Positions 6,990-14,133 of a stretch of DNA of 23,671 bases are shown here, piece by piece. Source of the DNA: Clostridiales bacterium (GTDB taxonomy: Bacteria > Bacillota_A > Clostridia > Christensenellales > Christensenellaceae); contig QANA01000079.1 in NCBI GenBank assembly GCA_003149735.1, positions 1 to 23,671 of the forward strand, read 5' to 3'. Within the stretch, counting starts at the first letter, position 1; every line of letters begins with the position of its first letter. The position numbers were made by a program, and so were the translations under genes. Under the pieces are notes generated by a model. That model saw only the letters and a program-made list of their open reading frames with translations, was not told the origin of the DNA and searched no databases.

Positions 6990-7436
6990 ATGCAGACAGT
7001 GCTTACCGCTGATGAAAAAGAGACGGAATTAGTTGGCCGGAAACTGGGAGAAAAGCTGAGAGGCGGGGAAGTTATTGCACTGGATGGAGATTTGGGCGCG
7101 GGGAAAACGATTTTTACCAAAGGAATTGCCCAGGGATTGGGAATTTCTGCACAGATACTGAGCCCCACATTTAATATTGTAAGAGAGTATGCAGGACGAT
7201 TGAAACTCTATCACTTTGATTTTTATCGATTGAGTGAGGCGGAAGAATTGCGGGAAATTGGTTTTGCAGAATATTTGCAGCCGGATGCAGTAGTGGTTAT
7301 TGAATGGGCAGAGTTGTTTCCGGAGGTGCTGCCGCAACAAAGGATTTCTGTGCATATCAGTTATCAGAAAGAAAATGAAACGGGAAGAGAACTTCTCCTC
7401 TGCGGAGAGGAAACGTTTTTAGAGAATAATTTATGA
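6990..7436 (+). CDS. tsaE: tRNA t6A37 biosynthesis ATPase TsaE
   Basis: TsaE is the ATPase partner of the TsaB-TsaD complex that puts threonylcarbamoyl on adenosine 37 of ANN-decoding tRNAs. The 148-residue protein has the P-loop GDLGAGKT (residues 33-40), then SPTFNIVREY, LYHFDFYRL and VVVIEWAE, the standard TsaE motif series. The ATG at 6990 follows TTGGAGA closely. An in-frame ATG at 6963 would add nine residues (MRNNTLEKT) but lacks a ribosome binding site. Its stop overlaps the tsaB start by four bases (ATGA), so the two are translationally coupled. Confidence 0.95.
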   Translation: MQTVLTADEKETELVGRKLGEKLRGGEVIALDGDLGAGKTIFTKGIAQGLGISAQILSPTFNIVREYAGRLKLYHFDFYRLSEAEELREIGFAEYLQPDAVVVIEWAELFPEVLPQQRISVHISYQKENETGRELLLCGEETFLENNL

Positions 7437-8116
7437 ATATACTTTGTTTAGATACTTCAGGAGGAGCGTGCTCGGCAGCAATTGCACGAAATGATAAAAT
7501 TATTGCTGAGCAGTATACGGATAACGGATTAACACATTCGGCAACCCTGATGGGCCTGATAGATGGTTGCTTTAAGCGTTCGGGTTTGCGGCCTGAGCAA
7601 TTGGACCTGGTGGCTGTTACAAATGGACCTGGTTCATTTACAGGGCTGAGAATTGGCATGAGTACGGCTAAAGCATTTGCTCAGAGTTGCAACTGTCCAA
7701 TTGTACAAGTGGGTACGTTATCAGCATTGATAGCTAATTTCTCCTGGCTTAGAGAAGGAATAGTTTGCGCAATGATTGATGCGCGGCATGCGCGTGCTTT
7801 TAGTTGCGCGGTAAGGCAGGGAAAGGAAATCTTGCGGCCGGATACTTATTCTGTAGCAGAAATACAGGCGTTTTTGCAACAGTATTCCGGAGAGCAAATT
7901 CTGTTGACAGGAGACGGTTCAGACGCTTACGGGGCAGATATTGTGGCACAGCTGCCGGGAGCGCAAACGGCGCCTGCGCATTTGCGGTATGTTCGTGCAT
8001 CTGCACTGGCGGAGATTGCCTGCCGACAGATGCAACAGGGAAATACGTTTTCCGCTTATGATGCGGCATTGGAATATTTTGTAGCCTCTCAGGCGGAACG
8101 GAATATGAAAAAATGA
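7433..8116 (+). CDS. tsaB: tRNA t6A37 biosynthesis protein TsaB
   Basis: The 227-residue protein is the non-catalytic, ASKHA-fold partner of TsaD. It has the diagnostic N-terminus MNILCLDTSG, the THS segment near residue 35, and VAVTNGPGSFTGLRIGMSTAKAFA near residues 61-84. Length is normal for TsaB. It overlaps tsaE upstream and rimI downstream by four bases each. TsaD, the catalytic subunit, is not in this window and must be encoded elsewhere. Confidence 0.95.
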   Translation: MNILCLDTSGGACSAAIARNDKIIAEQYTDNGLTHSATLMGLIDGCFKRSGLRPEQLDLVAVTNGPGSFTGLRIGMSTAKAFAQSCNCPIVQVGTLSALIANFSWLREGIVCAMIDARHARAFSCAVRQGKEILRPDTYSVAEIQAFLQQYSGEQILLTGDGSDAYGADIVAQLPGAQTAPAHLRYVRASALAEIACRQMQQGNTFSAYDAALEYFVASQAERNMKK

Positions 8117-8580
8117 ACACGGAACAAATCGTAATTCGGAGAGCGAATGCACATGACCTGCCGGAAATTTATGCTTTAGAGCAAGAGTGCTTTATTTCGC
8201 CTTGGACTGCAGAACTGTTGTTGCTGGATATTTGTGCCAGTGAACAAAATCTCTACTACGTGATGGAAAAAGAAGGGCGAATAATCGGTTTTGCGGGCAT
8301 TAATGTGGTTTTGGATGAGGCGCATATCCGTAAGATCTGCATTGCCCCGGACATGCGGCAACATGGATATGGTAGCCTGTTTTTACGGGAACTGGAAAAA
8401 CAGGCTCACAGCAGAGGTGCGGAAGGTTTGACTTTGGAAGTGCGCAGCTCAAACAAGGCGGCAATTACCATGTATGAGCATTTCGGATTTCGGCAAGAAG
8501 GCCTGCGTAAAAAATATTATGATAACAAGGAAGATGCGCTGATCATGTGGAAACATGATATAGCCGGCATACAGGAGTAG
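8113..8580 (+). CDS. rimI: Ribosomal protein S18-alanine N-acetyltransferase RimI
   Basis: This 155-residue GNAT-fold protein has the RimI pattern. An N-terminal IRRANAHDLPEIYALEQECF is followed by ISPWT, then the acetyl-CoA loop IAPDMRQHGYGSLFL, and finally EVRSSNKAAITMYEHFGF with RKKYYDNKEDALIM. Linkage with tsaE and tsaB is the usual clostridial arrangement and supports RimI over a generic acetyltransferase. The start overlaps the tsaB stop by four bases. One base separates its stop from the next gene. Confidence 0.93.
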   Translation: MNTEQIVIRRANAHDLPEIYALEQECFISPWTAELLLLDICASEQNLYYVMEKEGRIIGFAGINVVLDEAHIRKICIAPDMRQHGYGSLFLRELEKQAHSRGAEGLTLEVRSSNKAAITMYEHFGFRQEGLRKKYYDNKEDALIMWKHDIAGIQE

Positions 8581-8581
8581 C

Positions 8582-9358
8582 ATGGAAATAGAAATCGATG
8601 GCCTGCAAATCAATTACCGTATAGAAGGGGAAGGAAAACCCTTGCTGATGCTTCACGGGTGGGGTGGTTGCATTGACAGTTTTGCGCCGGTAATTCGTGA
8701 AATGAGCAAATATAGAAAGGTCTATGCACTGGATTTTCCCGGTTTCGGTGAAAGCGAAGAACCACAGCAGGCGGTAGGCGTACCGGAATATACGAAATGG
8801 GTAGTGAAATTTATCCGCGGAATGCATATTGAAGGGACAGATATTATCTGCCATTCTTTTGGTGGAAGGGTGTCGATCCTGTTGGCTGCAGAGTATCCTG
8901 AATTAGTTGGAAAAATTGTTTTTACAGATGCGGCCGGAGTACGCCCCAGAAGAGGGCTGAAATATTACGGAAAGGTATACACCTATAAACTATGCAAAAA
9001 GTTGTTGGCTTGCCCGCGCCTGAGTAAAGCATTGAGATGTTTGGGAATAGATGTGGAAAAAAGGGTGAAAAATGCGGGATCTTCGGATTATCAGCAGCTT
9101 TCCGGCACTATGCGGCAAACTTTTGTTAAGGTCGTTAATCAGAATCTGACGCCATATTTGAAGAAAATACAGGCACCTTCCTTGTTGATTTACGGTGAAA
9201 ATGATCAGGATACTCCGGTGCGTTATGGAAAGATCATGGAAAAGGAAATTAAGGATGCAGGTTTGGTTGTGTTGAAAAATGCCGGGCATTTTTCTTATCT
9301 GGATCAGTATCCGCATTATATTTCAATTGTAAAAGTATTCCTGGAGGTTGAAAAATGA
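8582..9358 (+). CDS. Alpha/beta hydrolase, substrate unknown
   Basis: The 258-residue protein has a complete alpha/beta-hydrolase fold. The oxyanion-hole motif LLMLHGWGG is near residues 21-29. The nucleophile elbow is CHSFGG with Ser92, a variant of GxSxG with Cys in the first position. The acid is probably Asp210 (or Asp208) in YGENDQDTPV, and His236 lies in NAGHFSYLD. The residues between 120 and 190 form a helical cap. It starts one base after rimI and overlaps the next gene, a Mur ligase, by four bases. The tight coupling to the Mur ligase and ddl suggests a role in cell envelope precursor metabolism, but that is inference. Substrate cannot be told from sequence. Confidence 0.85.
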   Translation: MEIEIDGLQINYRIEGEGKPLLMLHGWGGCIDSFAPVIREMSKYRKVYALDFPGFGESEEPQQAVGVPEYTKWVVKFIRGMHIEGTDIICHSFGGRVSILLAAEYPELVGKIVFTDAAGVRPRRGLKYYGKVYTYKLCKKLLACPRLSKALRCLGIDVEKRVKNAGSSDYQQLSGTMRQTFVKVVNQNLTPYLKKIQAPSLLIYGENDQDTPVRYGKIMEKEIKDAGLVVLKNAGHFSYLDQYPHYISIVKVFLEVEK

Positions 9359-10935
9359 ATTTGCTTTCCCTGTGCCTGACGCTGGCTGCAGCGGCATTTT
9401 GTTATATTACGATATTCCATTTTTGCCATATATTCCAATTGGAGGGATATAAACCGCGGGAATATGTCAAATGGCTGGGAGAATTCGGTGGCACGCGCAT
9501 TGCATATACATTGGGAATGACAGTCTTGTATGTGGCTATGAGTACGGTACTTGTTATAGCACATTCCCTTTGGGCATATATTGCAGGTGGCATATTGGCT
9601 CTGATTTTTCTGGGAGGATGTATTTTCTTTCCGCTGCAATTTGGTGTAAAAAATGCAAAATTGCCGTTGAAATATACCTGGCGAGTCATTCGTATGCTAA
9701 TTACAGAAGCTGTTTTACTGGTTGGCTTTGCAATAATCTGCGCTTATTGCAGCGCTCCGATTATGGGGATTGCTGTTGCCGGTAGCTGTGTTCTGATTTT
9801 GGCCGCGAATGCAATTAATGCGCCGTTGGAATTATTGGTAAAAAAACATTTTTTCAATGATGCAAAAAGAAAGTTGGAAGCGCGGCCGGATATTATCAAA
9901 ATTGGAATTACCGGAAGCTATGGAAAGACGAGTACAAAGTTTATATTAGGCACTATTTTGGGAGAAAAATACCGGGTATTGGTGCCTCCGAGCAGTTTTA
10001 ATACGCCCATGGGGCTGACCCGCGTAATCCGCGAACAGTTAAAAGAAGAACATCAGGTGTTTATTGCGGAAATGGGTGCCAAACAGGTGGGAGATATTGC
10101 TGAACTGGTAGAGCTGGTACACCCTGCATATGGAATTATTACCTCGGTAGGGCCACAGCATCTGGAGAGCTTTAAAAGCATCGAAAATGTTGCCAAAACA
10201 AAGTACGAATTGATTGAAGGCCTTCCGGCAGATGGATGCGCATTTTTCCCCAATGACCAAGCGTATACAAAAAAATTGTATGAACAGACAGTCTGCAGAA
10301 AATTTTTGTATGCACTGGACGGCGAAGGAGATATTCGGGCGGAGGAAGTTACCGTTTCTGAGCAGGGTAGTACGTTTAAAGTAATATATCCTCAAGGGAG
10401 TTTTGAAGCTACTACACGTCTATTGGGCAGACATAATGTGCTCAATATTTTAGGATGTGTAGCCATTGCTTTAGAGTTGGGGCTGAGCGAAGCACAGATT
10501 GCTGCCGGAATCGCTAAAATACAACCGGTAGAACATCGTCTGCAACTGATCAAAGGTGCTGGCGGCGTAACGGTAATTGACGATGCGTTTAACTCCAATC
10601 CGGCAGGAGCCAAGGCGGCAATGGATGTCTTATCGGCTTTTTCTGGCAGAAAATTTGTAGTCACGCCGGGCATGATTGAGTTGGGAGAACGGGAAACATT
10701 GGAAAATGGGCTGTTTGGAGAAACGATGGCAAAGGCTGCGGATTTTGTGTTTCTCGTCGGGCCCAAGCATACACGCCCGATTTATGAGGGATTGGAACGT
10801 GCCGGTTTTGCAATGGAGCGAGTGTTTGTGGTAAAATCTTTGGCAGAGGCTTCGGCTCAGATGGGAAAGATGTTGAAGCCGGGCGATATCGTACTTTTTG
10901 AAAACGACCTGCCGGATAACTATAACGAAGAATAA
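9355..10935 (+). CDS. Membrane-anchored Mur ligase family protein (MurF-like)
   Basis: The 526-residue protein starts with about 150 residues of membrane segments (about 3-23, 52-70, 72-92, 113-133 and 136-154). A Mur ligase core follows: ATP loop GITGSYGKTSTK at about 184-195, the SSFNTPMG substrate loop, the MGAKQVGDIAEL segment, SVGPQHLESF, and the C-terminal domain with VIDDAFNSNPAGAKAAMDVL and TPGMIELGERE. These last motifs resemble MurF, which adds D-Ala-D-Ala to UDP-MurNAc-tripeptide. However, the usual soluble MurF N-terminal UDP-binding domain is replaced by the membrane region. Encoded directly before ddl, it is a good candidate to use the dipeptide Ddl makes. Whether it is the main MurF or acts on another (perhaps lipid-linked) acceptor is open. 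It overlaps the hydrolase gene by four bases. Confidence 0.85.
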   Translation: MNLLSLCLTLAAAAFCYITIFHFCHIFQLEGYKPREYVKWLGEFGGTRIAYTLGMTVLYVAMSTVLVIAHSLWAYIAGGILALIFLGGCIFFPLQFGVKNAKLPLKYTWRVIRMLITEAVLLVGFAIICAYCSAPIMGIAVAGSCVLILAANAINAPLELLVKKHFFNDAKRKLEARPDIIKIGITGSYGKTSTKFILGTILGEKYRVLVPPSSFNTPMGLTRVIREQLKEEHQVFIAEMGAKQVGDIAELVELVHPAYGIITSVGPQHLESFKSIENVAKTKYELIEGLPADGCAFFPNDQAYTKKLYEQTVCRKFLYALDGEGDIRAEEVTVSEQGSTFKVIYPQGSFEATTRLLGRHNVLNILGCVAIALELGLSEAQIAAGIAKIQPVEHRLQLIKGAGGVTVIDDAFNSNPAGAKAAMDVLSAFSGRKFVVTPGMIELGERETLENGLFGETMAKAADFVFLVGPKHTRPIYEGLERAGFAMERVFVVKSLAEASAQMGKMLKPGDIVLFENDLPDNYNEE

Positions 10936-10947
10936 GAGGATCGCACA

Positions 10948-12120
10948 ATGATGAATTTAGCTGTGTTTTTTGGCGGAAGAACTGCGGAACATGATGTTTC
11001 TATTATCACAGGTACGCAATTCATTGAGAATGCTGACAAGAAGAAATATAACATTATCCCGGTATATATCTCACGAGAAGGACTTTGGTATACGGGAAAA
11101 GCTTTAGCCGATGCCAAATTTTATCTGAAACCGAATTTTGCTCAAAAAGGAATTGATCGGGTGATTTTAAGCCCCGAAGCAGGAAGTAGGGAACTGCTGA
11201 AAAAGACGGCATTTGGAATGAAGACGATTGCAAAGATTGATGTAGCGGCAATTGCCATGCATGGTATGCACGGTGAGGATGGTACGCTGCAGGGATTGAT
11301 GGAATTGGCGGATATTCCTTATACCAGTGCTGGTGTGACAGGCAGCTCTGCCGGAATGGATAAAATATTGAGTAAAGCAGCTTTTAAAGGATTGGGAATT
11401 CCCTGCCTGGATTGCATTTATTTTGAGCGCAGTGAATATGAAGCTGACGAAGGAAAAATTCTGGAAAAAGTGGAGGTCGCGTTTGCTTATCCTGTCATTG
11501 TAAAGCCTGCGAATCTCGGGTCCAGTATAGGCATTAAAAAAGCTCATAATCGGGAAGAATTGATAGATGCATTGGCACTGGCAGCCAGCTACGATCGTCG
11601 AATTCTGGTTGAGCCGGCAATTGAAGCGCTGAAAGAGATCAATTGTGCAGTTTTGGGAAACGGAGCACAGGCAACGGCGAGTTTATTGGAACAACCATTG
11701 ACAAAAGGAGAAATACTGGACTTTGCAGATAAATATCTGCCGGAGAATGGTGGAAGTAAGGGGATGAAATCCCTAGATCGAATTTTACCGGCACAGTTAC
11801 CGCAGGAACAGGAAGATGAAATCAAAAAATATGCGCTGGAGATTTTTAAAGGATTTGATATGAAAGGCGTTGTGCGCATCGATTTTATGATTGATGAAGC
11901 AAACGGAAAAGTATATGCCAATGAAGTCAATACCATTCCGGGATCTTTTGCATTTTATCTGTTTGAACCGGCGGGGTTGCCCTACCAGCAGATGATTGAT
12001 CGGCTGGTGGATGGTGCATTGCTGAGATATAAGGAGAAATCGGCGAGCAATTATGCATTTGATTCTGCTATTTTGCAGAAAGTGGATATGGGCAGCCTGA
12101 AGACAGGCGTAAAAGGCTGA
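10948..12120 (+). CDS. ddl: D-alanine--D-alanine ligase
   Basis: This ATP-grasp enzyme makes the D-Ala-D-Ala dipeptide for peptidoglycan. The 390-residue protein has VFFGGRTAEHDVSIITG at the N-terminus, AIAMHGMHGEDGTLQG, and YTSAGVTGSSAGMDK. Also present are the ATP-grasp segment PVIVKPANLGSSIGIKKA, the omega-loop region around LDFADKYLPENGG, and the metal-binding RIDFMIDE and YANEVNTIPG. It is slightly longer than E. coli DdlB but normal for clostridial Ddl. The ATG at 10948 follows AGAGGA; the next codon is also ATG. It lies 12 bases after the Mur ligase stop and is the last gene of the operon. Confidence 0.96.
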   Translation: MMNLAVFFGGRTAEHDVSIITGTQFIENADKKKYNIIPVYISREGLWYTGKALADAKFYLKPNFAQKGIDRVILSPEAGSRELLKKTAFGMKTIAKIDVAAIAMHGMHGEDGTLQGLMELADIPYTSAGVTGSSAGMDKILSKAAFKGLGIPCLDCIYFERSEYEADEGKILEKVEVAFAYPVIVKPANLGSSIGIKKAHNREELIDALALAASYDRRILVEPAIEALKEINCAVLGNGAQATASLLEQPLTKGEILDFADKYLPENGGSKGMKSLDRILPAQLPQEQEDEIKKYALEIFKGFDMKGVVRIDFMIDEANGKVYANEVNTIPGSFAFYLFEPAGLPYQQMIDRLVDGALLRYKEKSASNYAFDSAILQKVDMGSLKTGVKG

Positions 12121-12145
12121 AGTATACAGTAGAATTTATATTTTG

Positions 12146-12186
12146 AAACACGTATATACGGATACGTTATCTGTATATACGTGTTT
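12146..12186 (+). terminator. Terminator of the tsaE-ddl operon
   Basis: A 19-base-pair hairpin (12146-12164 pairs with 12168-12186, with one G-T pair) has a three-base loop and ends in a T5 run. It begins 25 bases after the ddl stop. The arms are rich in TATATAC, so it is long rather than GC-rich. Confidence 0.85.
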
Positions 12187-12218
12187 TTACGGAACGGAAA
12201 CGGAGGGAAAGTAGAAAA

Positions 12219-12722
12219 ATGGTAACGGATTGGTTAATGGTAGCAATTACTGCAATATATGTTGCTGCAACAATACTGATTTGCATTTTTAACGGAAAAA
12301 GTGCAAAGGCCGCAAGAGAACAGATTTTAGTTGCCAAGGCACAGCATGAAGGCACTCAGGTGCCGGTTTTGGCAGTATATCCTTTTATTAATGGAGATGA
12401 ATTGTTTTTGGAAATTAAAAATATCGGTGCCAGAAAGGCATTGCAGGTTGAATTGGATTTCCCAGAAAGCAATACTTTGCCGGGATTGAAGCGCAATTTG
12501 GCGGTATTTGAAGAGAAGTTGAAAGGGCAGGAAATCGAATTGATGCCACAGCAAAGTGTATATTATGATTTGGGGCATTCGGTGGTGGAAACAGAGACTC
12601 TTTGTGCACAGCAAATGCAGATTCTTTATGTAACGATTTCCTGTTGTGGTGAAAATGGTATGGTCTTCCATTCACGACAGATGGTGGATTTATCAATTCA
12701 TGGCGAAATGCGCCTGCGTTGA
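12219..12722 (+). CDS. Hypothetical membrane-anchored protein
   Basis: I do not recognise this 167-residue protein. It has one N-terminal membrane helix (about residues 5-24), then a charged segment with SAKAAREQILVAKAQHE that may form a short coiled coil. A predicted beta-rich domain of about 120 residues follows (VPVLAVYPFINGDELFLEIKNIG and similar strands), which resembles in outline the soluble parts of small membrane-associated proteins with LEIKNIG-type strands. The start has a good GGAGGG site. Codon use looks like that of its neighbours. It follows the ddl terminator and precedes an amidase gene by about 80 bases. No function is proposed. Confidence 0.75.
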   Translation: MVTDWLMVAITAIYVAATILICIFNGKSAKAAREQILVAKAQHEGTQVPVLAVYPFINGDELFLEIKNIGARKALQVELDFPESNTLPGLKRNLAVFEEKLKGQEIELMPQQSVYYDLGHSVVETETLCAQQMQILYVTISCCGENGMVFHSRQMVDLSIHGEMRLR

Positions 12723-12772
12723 ACAGCGCCGGAATTTGTGAGATAGGCACTCCTCCCGGATTGATGCATATG

Positions 12773-12784
12773 ATGATATATCAT
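12773..12784. promoter_or_regulatory. Palindrome upstream of the amidase gene
   Basis: ATGATATATCAT is a perfect 12-base palindrome ending seven bases before the TGGAGGAGG ribosome binding site of the amidase gene. It could be a small operator, a weak hairpin or chance in AT-rich DNA. Confidence 0.3.
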
Positions 12785-12804
12785 AATAGTTGGAGGAGGA
12801 AGCA

Positions 12805-13407
12805 ATGGCAAGTGTCTACATTTCTCCTTCCCTGCAGGAATGGAATGTAGGGTATGGAATGTACGGGACAGAAGAGCAACGGATGAATCAGGTGGCGGAT
12901 ATCGTCCAATATGAATTGGAGCGCCATGGAGTGACAACCTGGAGGAATTCCCCGGAAATGACATTACAGCAGGTAGTGGCTGAATCCAATGCAATTGGCC
13001 CGGATGTGCATGTGGCATTGCATTCAAATGCTTCTGCAACCGGGCAGGCTCAGGGAGCAGAGATTTATGTACATCGATTCGGCGGTGAAGCCGAAGAGTT
13101 GGCAAGAGATATTTACGGATATGTTTCAGAACTGACGCCAACAGAAGATTTGGGTGCAAAAGAAGCATATGCAACATTTAATGGGCAGGGTATGTATGAA
13201 TTGCGCAGGACAGCCCGGCCGGCAGTATTGTTGGAAGCGGCATTTCATGATAATCCGGATGATGCACAGTTTATCATCGACCATATTTATGAAATAGGGC
13301 AGGGAGTAGCGAAAGGTATTTTAGATTATTTTGATATAGAGTACGTGGAAGATACGCCGGAGAATCAGGCAATGCTGATCTATCAATATAATGGCGTTCC
13401 GGTATGA
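12805..13407 (+). CDS. N-acetylmuramoyl-L-alanine amidase-like protein (Amidase_3 variant)
   Basis: The 200-residue protein matches the Amidase_3 fold: strand and helix order, VHVALHSNA with His73, and RPAVLLEAAFHDNPDDAQF with catalytic Glu144. Such enzymes cut the bond between MurNAc and L-Ala. In canonical members the first zinc ligand is the His of a DPGHGG motif at the N-terminus. Here that position reads ISPSLQEWNVG, so the His is absent, while the second ligand could be Glu23 or Glu24. There is no signal peptide, so the protein is cytoplasmic, released by lysis or exported in another way. Similar SPS-x-QE-x-N proteins occur in other Firmicutes, including phage-related genes (recalled, not checked). 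The ATG at 12805 has a strong TGGAGGAGG site. A TTG at 12790 lies at the edge of that site and is rejected. Confidence 0.8.
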   Translation: MASVYISPSLQEWNVGYGMYGTEEQRMNQVADIVQYELERHGVTTWRNSPEMTLQQVVAESNAIGPDVHVALHSNASATGQAQGAEIYVHRFGGEAEELARDIYGYVSELTPTEDLGAKEAYATFNGQGMYELRRTARPAVLLEAAFHDNPDDAQFIIDHIYEIGQGVAKGILDYFDIEYVEDTPENQAMLIYQYNGVPV

Positions 13408-13421
13408 AATTATTTGCGGCT

Positions 13422-13457
13422 AAAAATTGCTCCAGTATACTGGAGTAATTTTTTTTT
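13422..13457 (+). terminator. Terminator after the amidase gene
   Basis: CTCCAGTATACTGGAG is a 16-base palindrome (13430-13445), flanked by A-rich bases on the left and a T9 run on the right. It starts about 15 bases after the amidase stop. Confidence 0.88.
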
Positions 13458-13530
13458 GCGAAATCTGAAATGTTAAAAATAATGGTAAATAAAAAAGCAA
13501 AAATATATGAAGAAAATGTAAATAGATAGA

Positions 13531-13559
13531 TTGACACCGCGTAAAAAATAAAATATACT
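13531..13559 (+). promoter_or_regulatory. Sigma-A promoter of the marR-ABC operon
   Basis: A consensus TTGACA (13531-13536) and TATACT (13554-13559) are separated by exactly 17 bases, making this one of the strongest promoters in the window. The start would be near 13566. Confidence 0.85.
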
Positions 13560-13566
13560 AAAAACA

Positions 13567-13576
13567 TAAGCGCTTA
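13567..13576. promoter_or_regulatory. Candidate operator at the marR transcription start
   Basis: TAAGCGCTTA is a perfect 10-base palindrome that begins at the predicted start site, where a bound repressor would block the promoter. MarR-family regulators commonly bind such short palindromes in their own promoters, so autoregulation by the adjacent MarR protein is the obvious inference. Confidence 0.5.
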
Positions 13577-13614
13577 ACTGTTTTGCGTTTAATTTTTTTG
13601 GATGGAAAAAGGCA

Positions 13615-14133
13615 ATGCTGAAAGATTACAGAGAACTGGTAAATCTATTTGAAAATACGCATCTTTGTCGCAAAGTGTGCATTCGGCAAGCACTGCGGGG
13701 CAAAGGTATTTATGATAGACAATATCCCATTCTTAATTACATTTTCCGTAATGACGGTTGCACACAAGTAGAGATTGCACGGGCTTTATATATTAGCCCG
13801 GCTTCGGTGGCACTTTCGACCAAGCGCTTACAGAAAGCCGGATTGATTCAGAAAAAAGTAGATGCAGACAGTTTACGAAAAAATAGAATTTCCATGACTC
13901 CGATGGGATATGAAATCATGCAGGGGTGCCGATTAGCTGTACAGCAGGTAGATAATAATATGTTTGCGGAGTTTAAAACAGAAGAGTTGAGTCAGCTGAA
14001 GGCTCTTTTGGATCGCATGCTGGTGAATTTGGCCGGAGAGGAAGGAAGAAACCTGACACCACTGGCACGTACTGCTTTTATTAACAAAATGAATCAAGAG
14101 GAAAAAAAGGATATGGAGGAAGATGATAAATGA
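13615..14133 (+). CDS. MarR-family transcriptional regulator
   Basis: The 172-residue protein has a MarR winged helix-turn-helix. CTQVEIARALYISPASVALSTKRLQKAGLIQKK forms the recognition region, and the wing is DADSLRKNRISMTPMGYEIM. N- and C-terminal helices serve for dimerisation. The family usually represses its own operon until a toxic or signalling ligand binds. The gene overlaps the first ABC transporter gene by four bases, and a palindrome lies at the predicted transcription start. The ligand and exporter substrate are unknown. The ATG at 13615 follows GGATGG; a nearby ATG at 13602 is out of frame. Confidence 0.93.
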   Translation: MLKDYRELVNLFENTHLCRKVCIRQALRGKGIYDRQYPILNYIFRNDGCTQVEIARALYISPASVALSTKRLQKAGLIQKKVDADSLRKNRISMTPMGYEIMQGCRLAVQQVDNNMFAEFKTEELSQLKALLDRMLVNLAGEEGRNLTPLARTAFINKMNQEEKKDMEEDDK

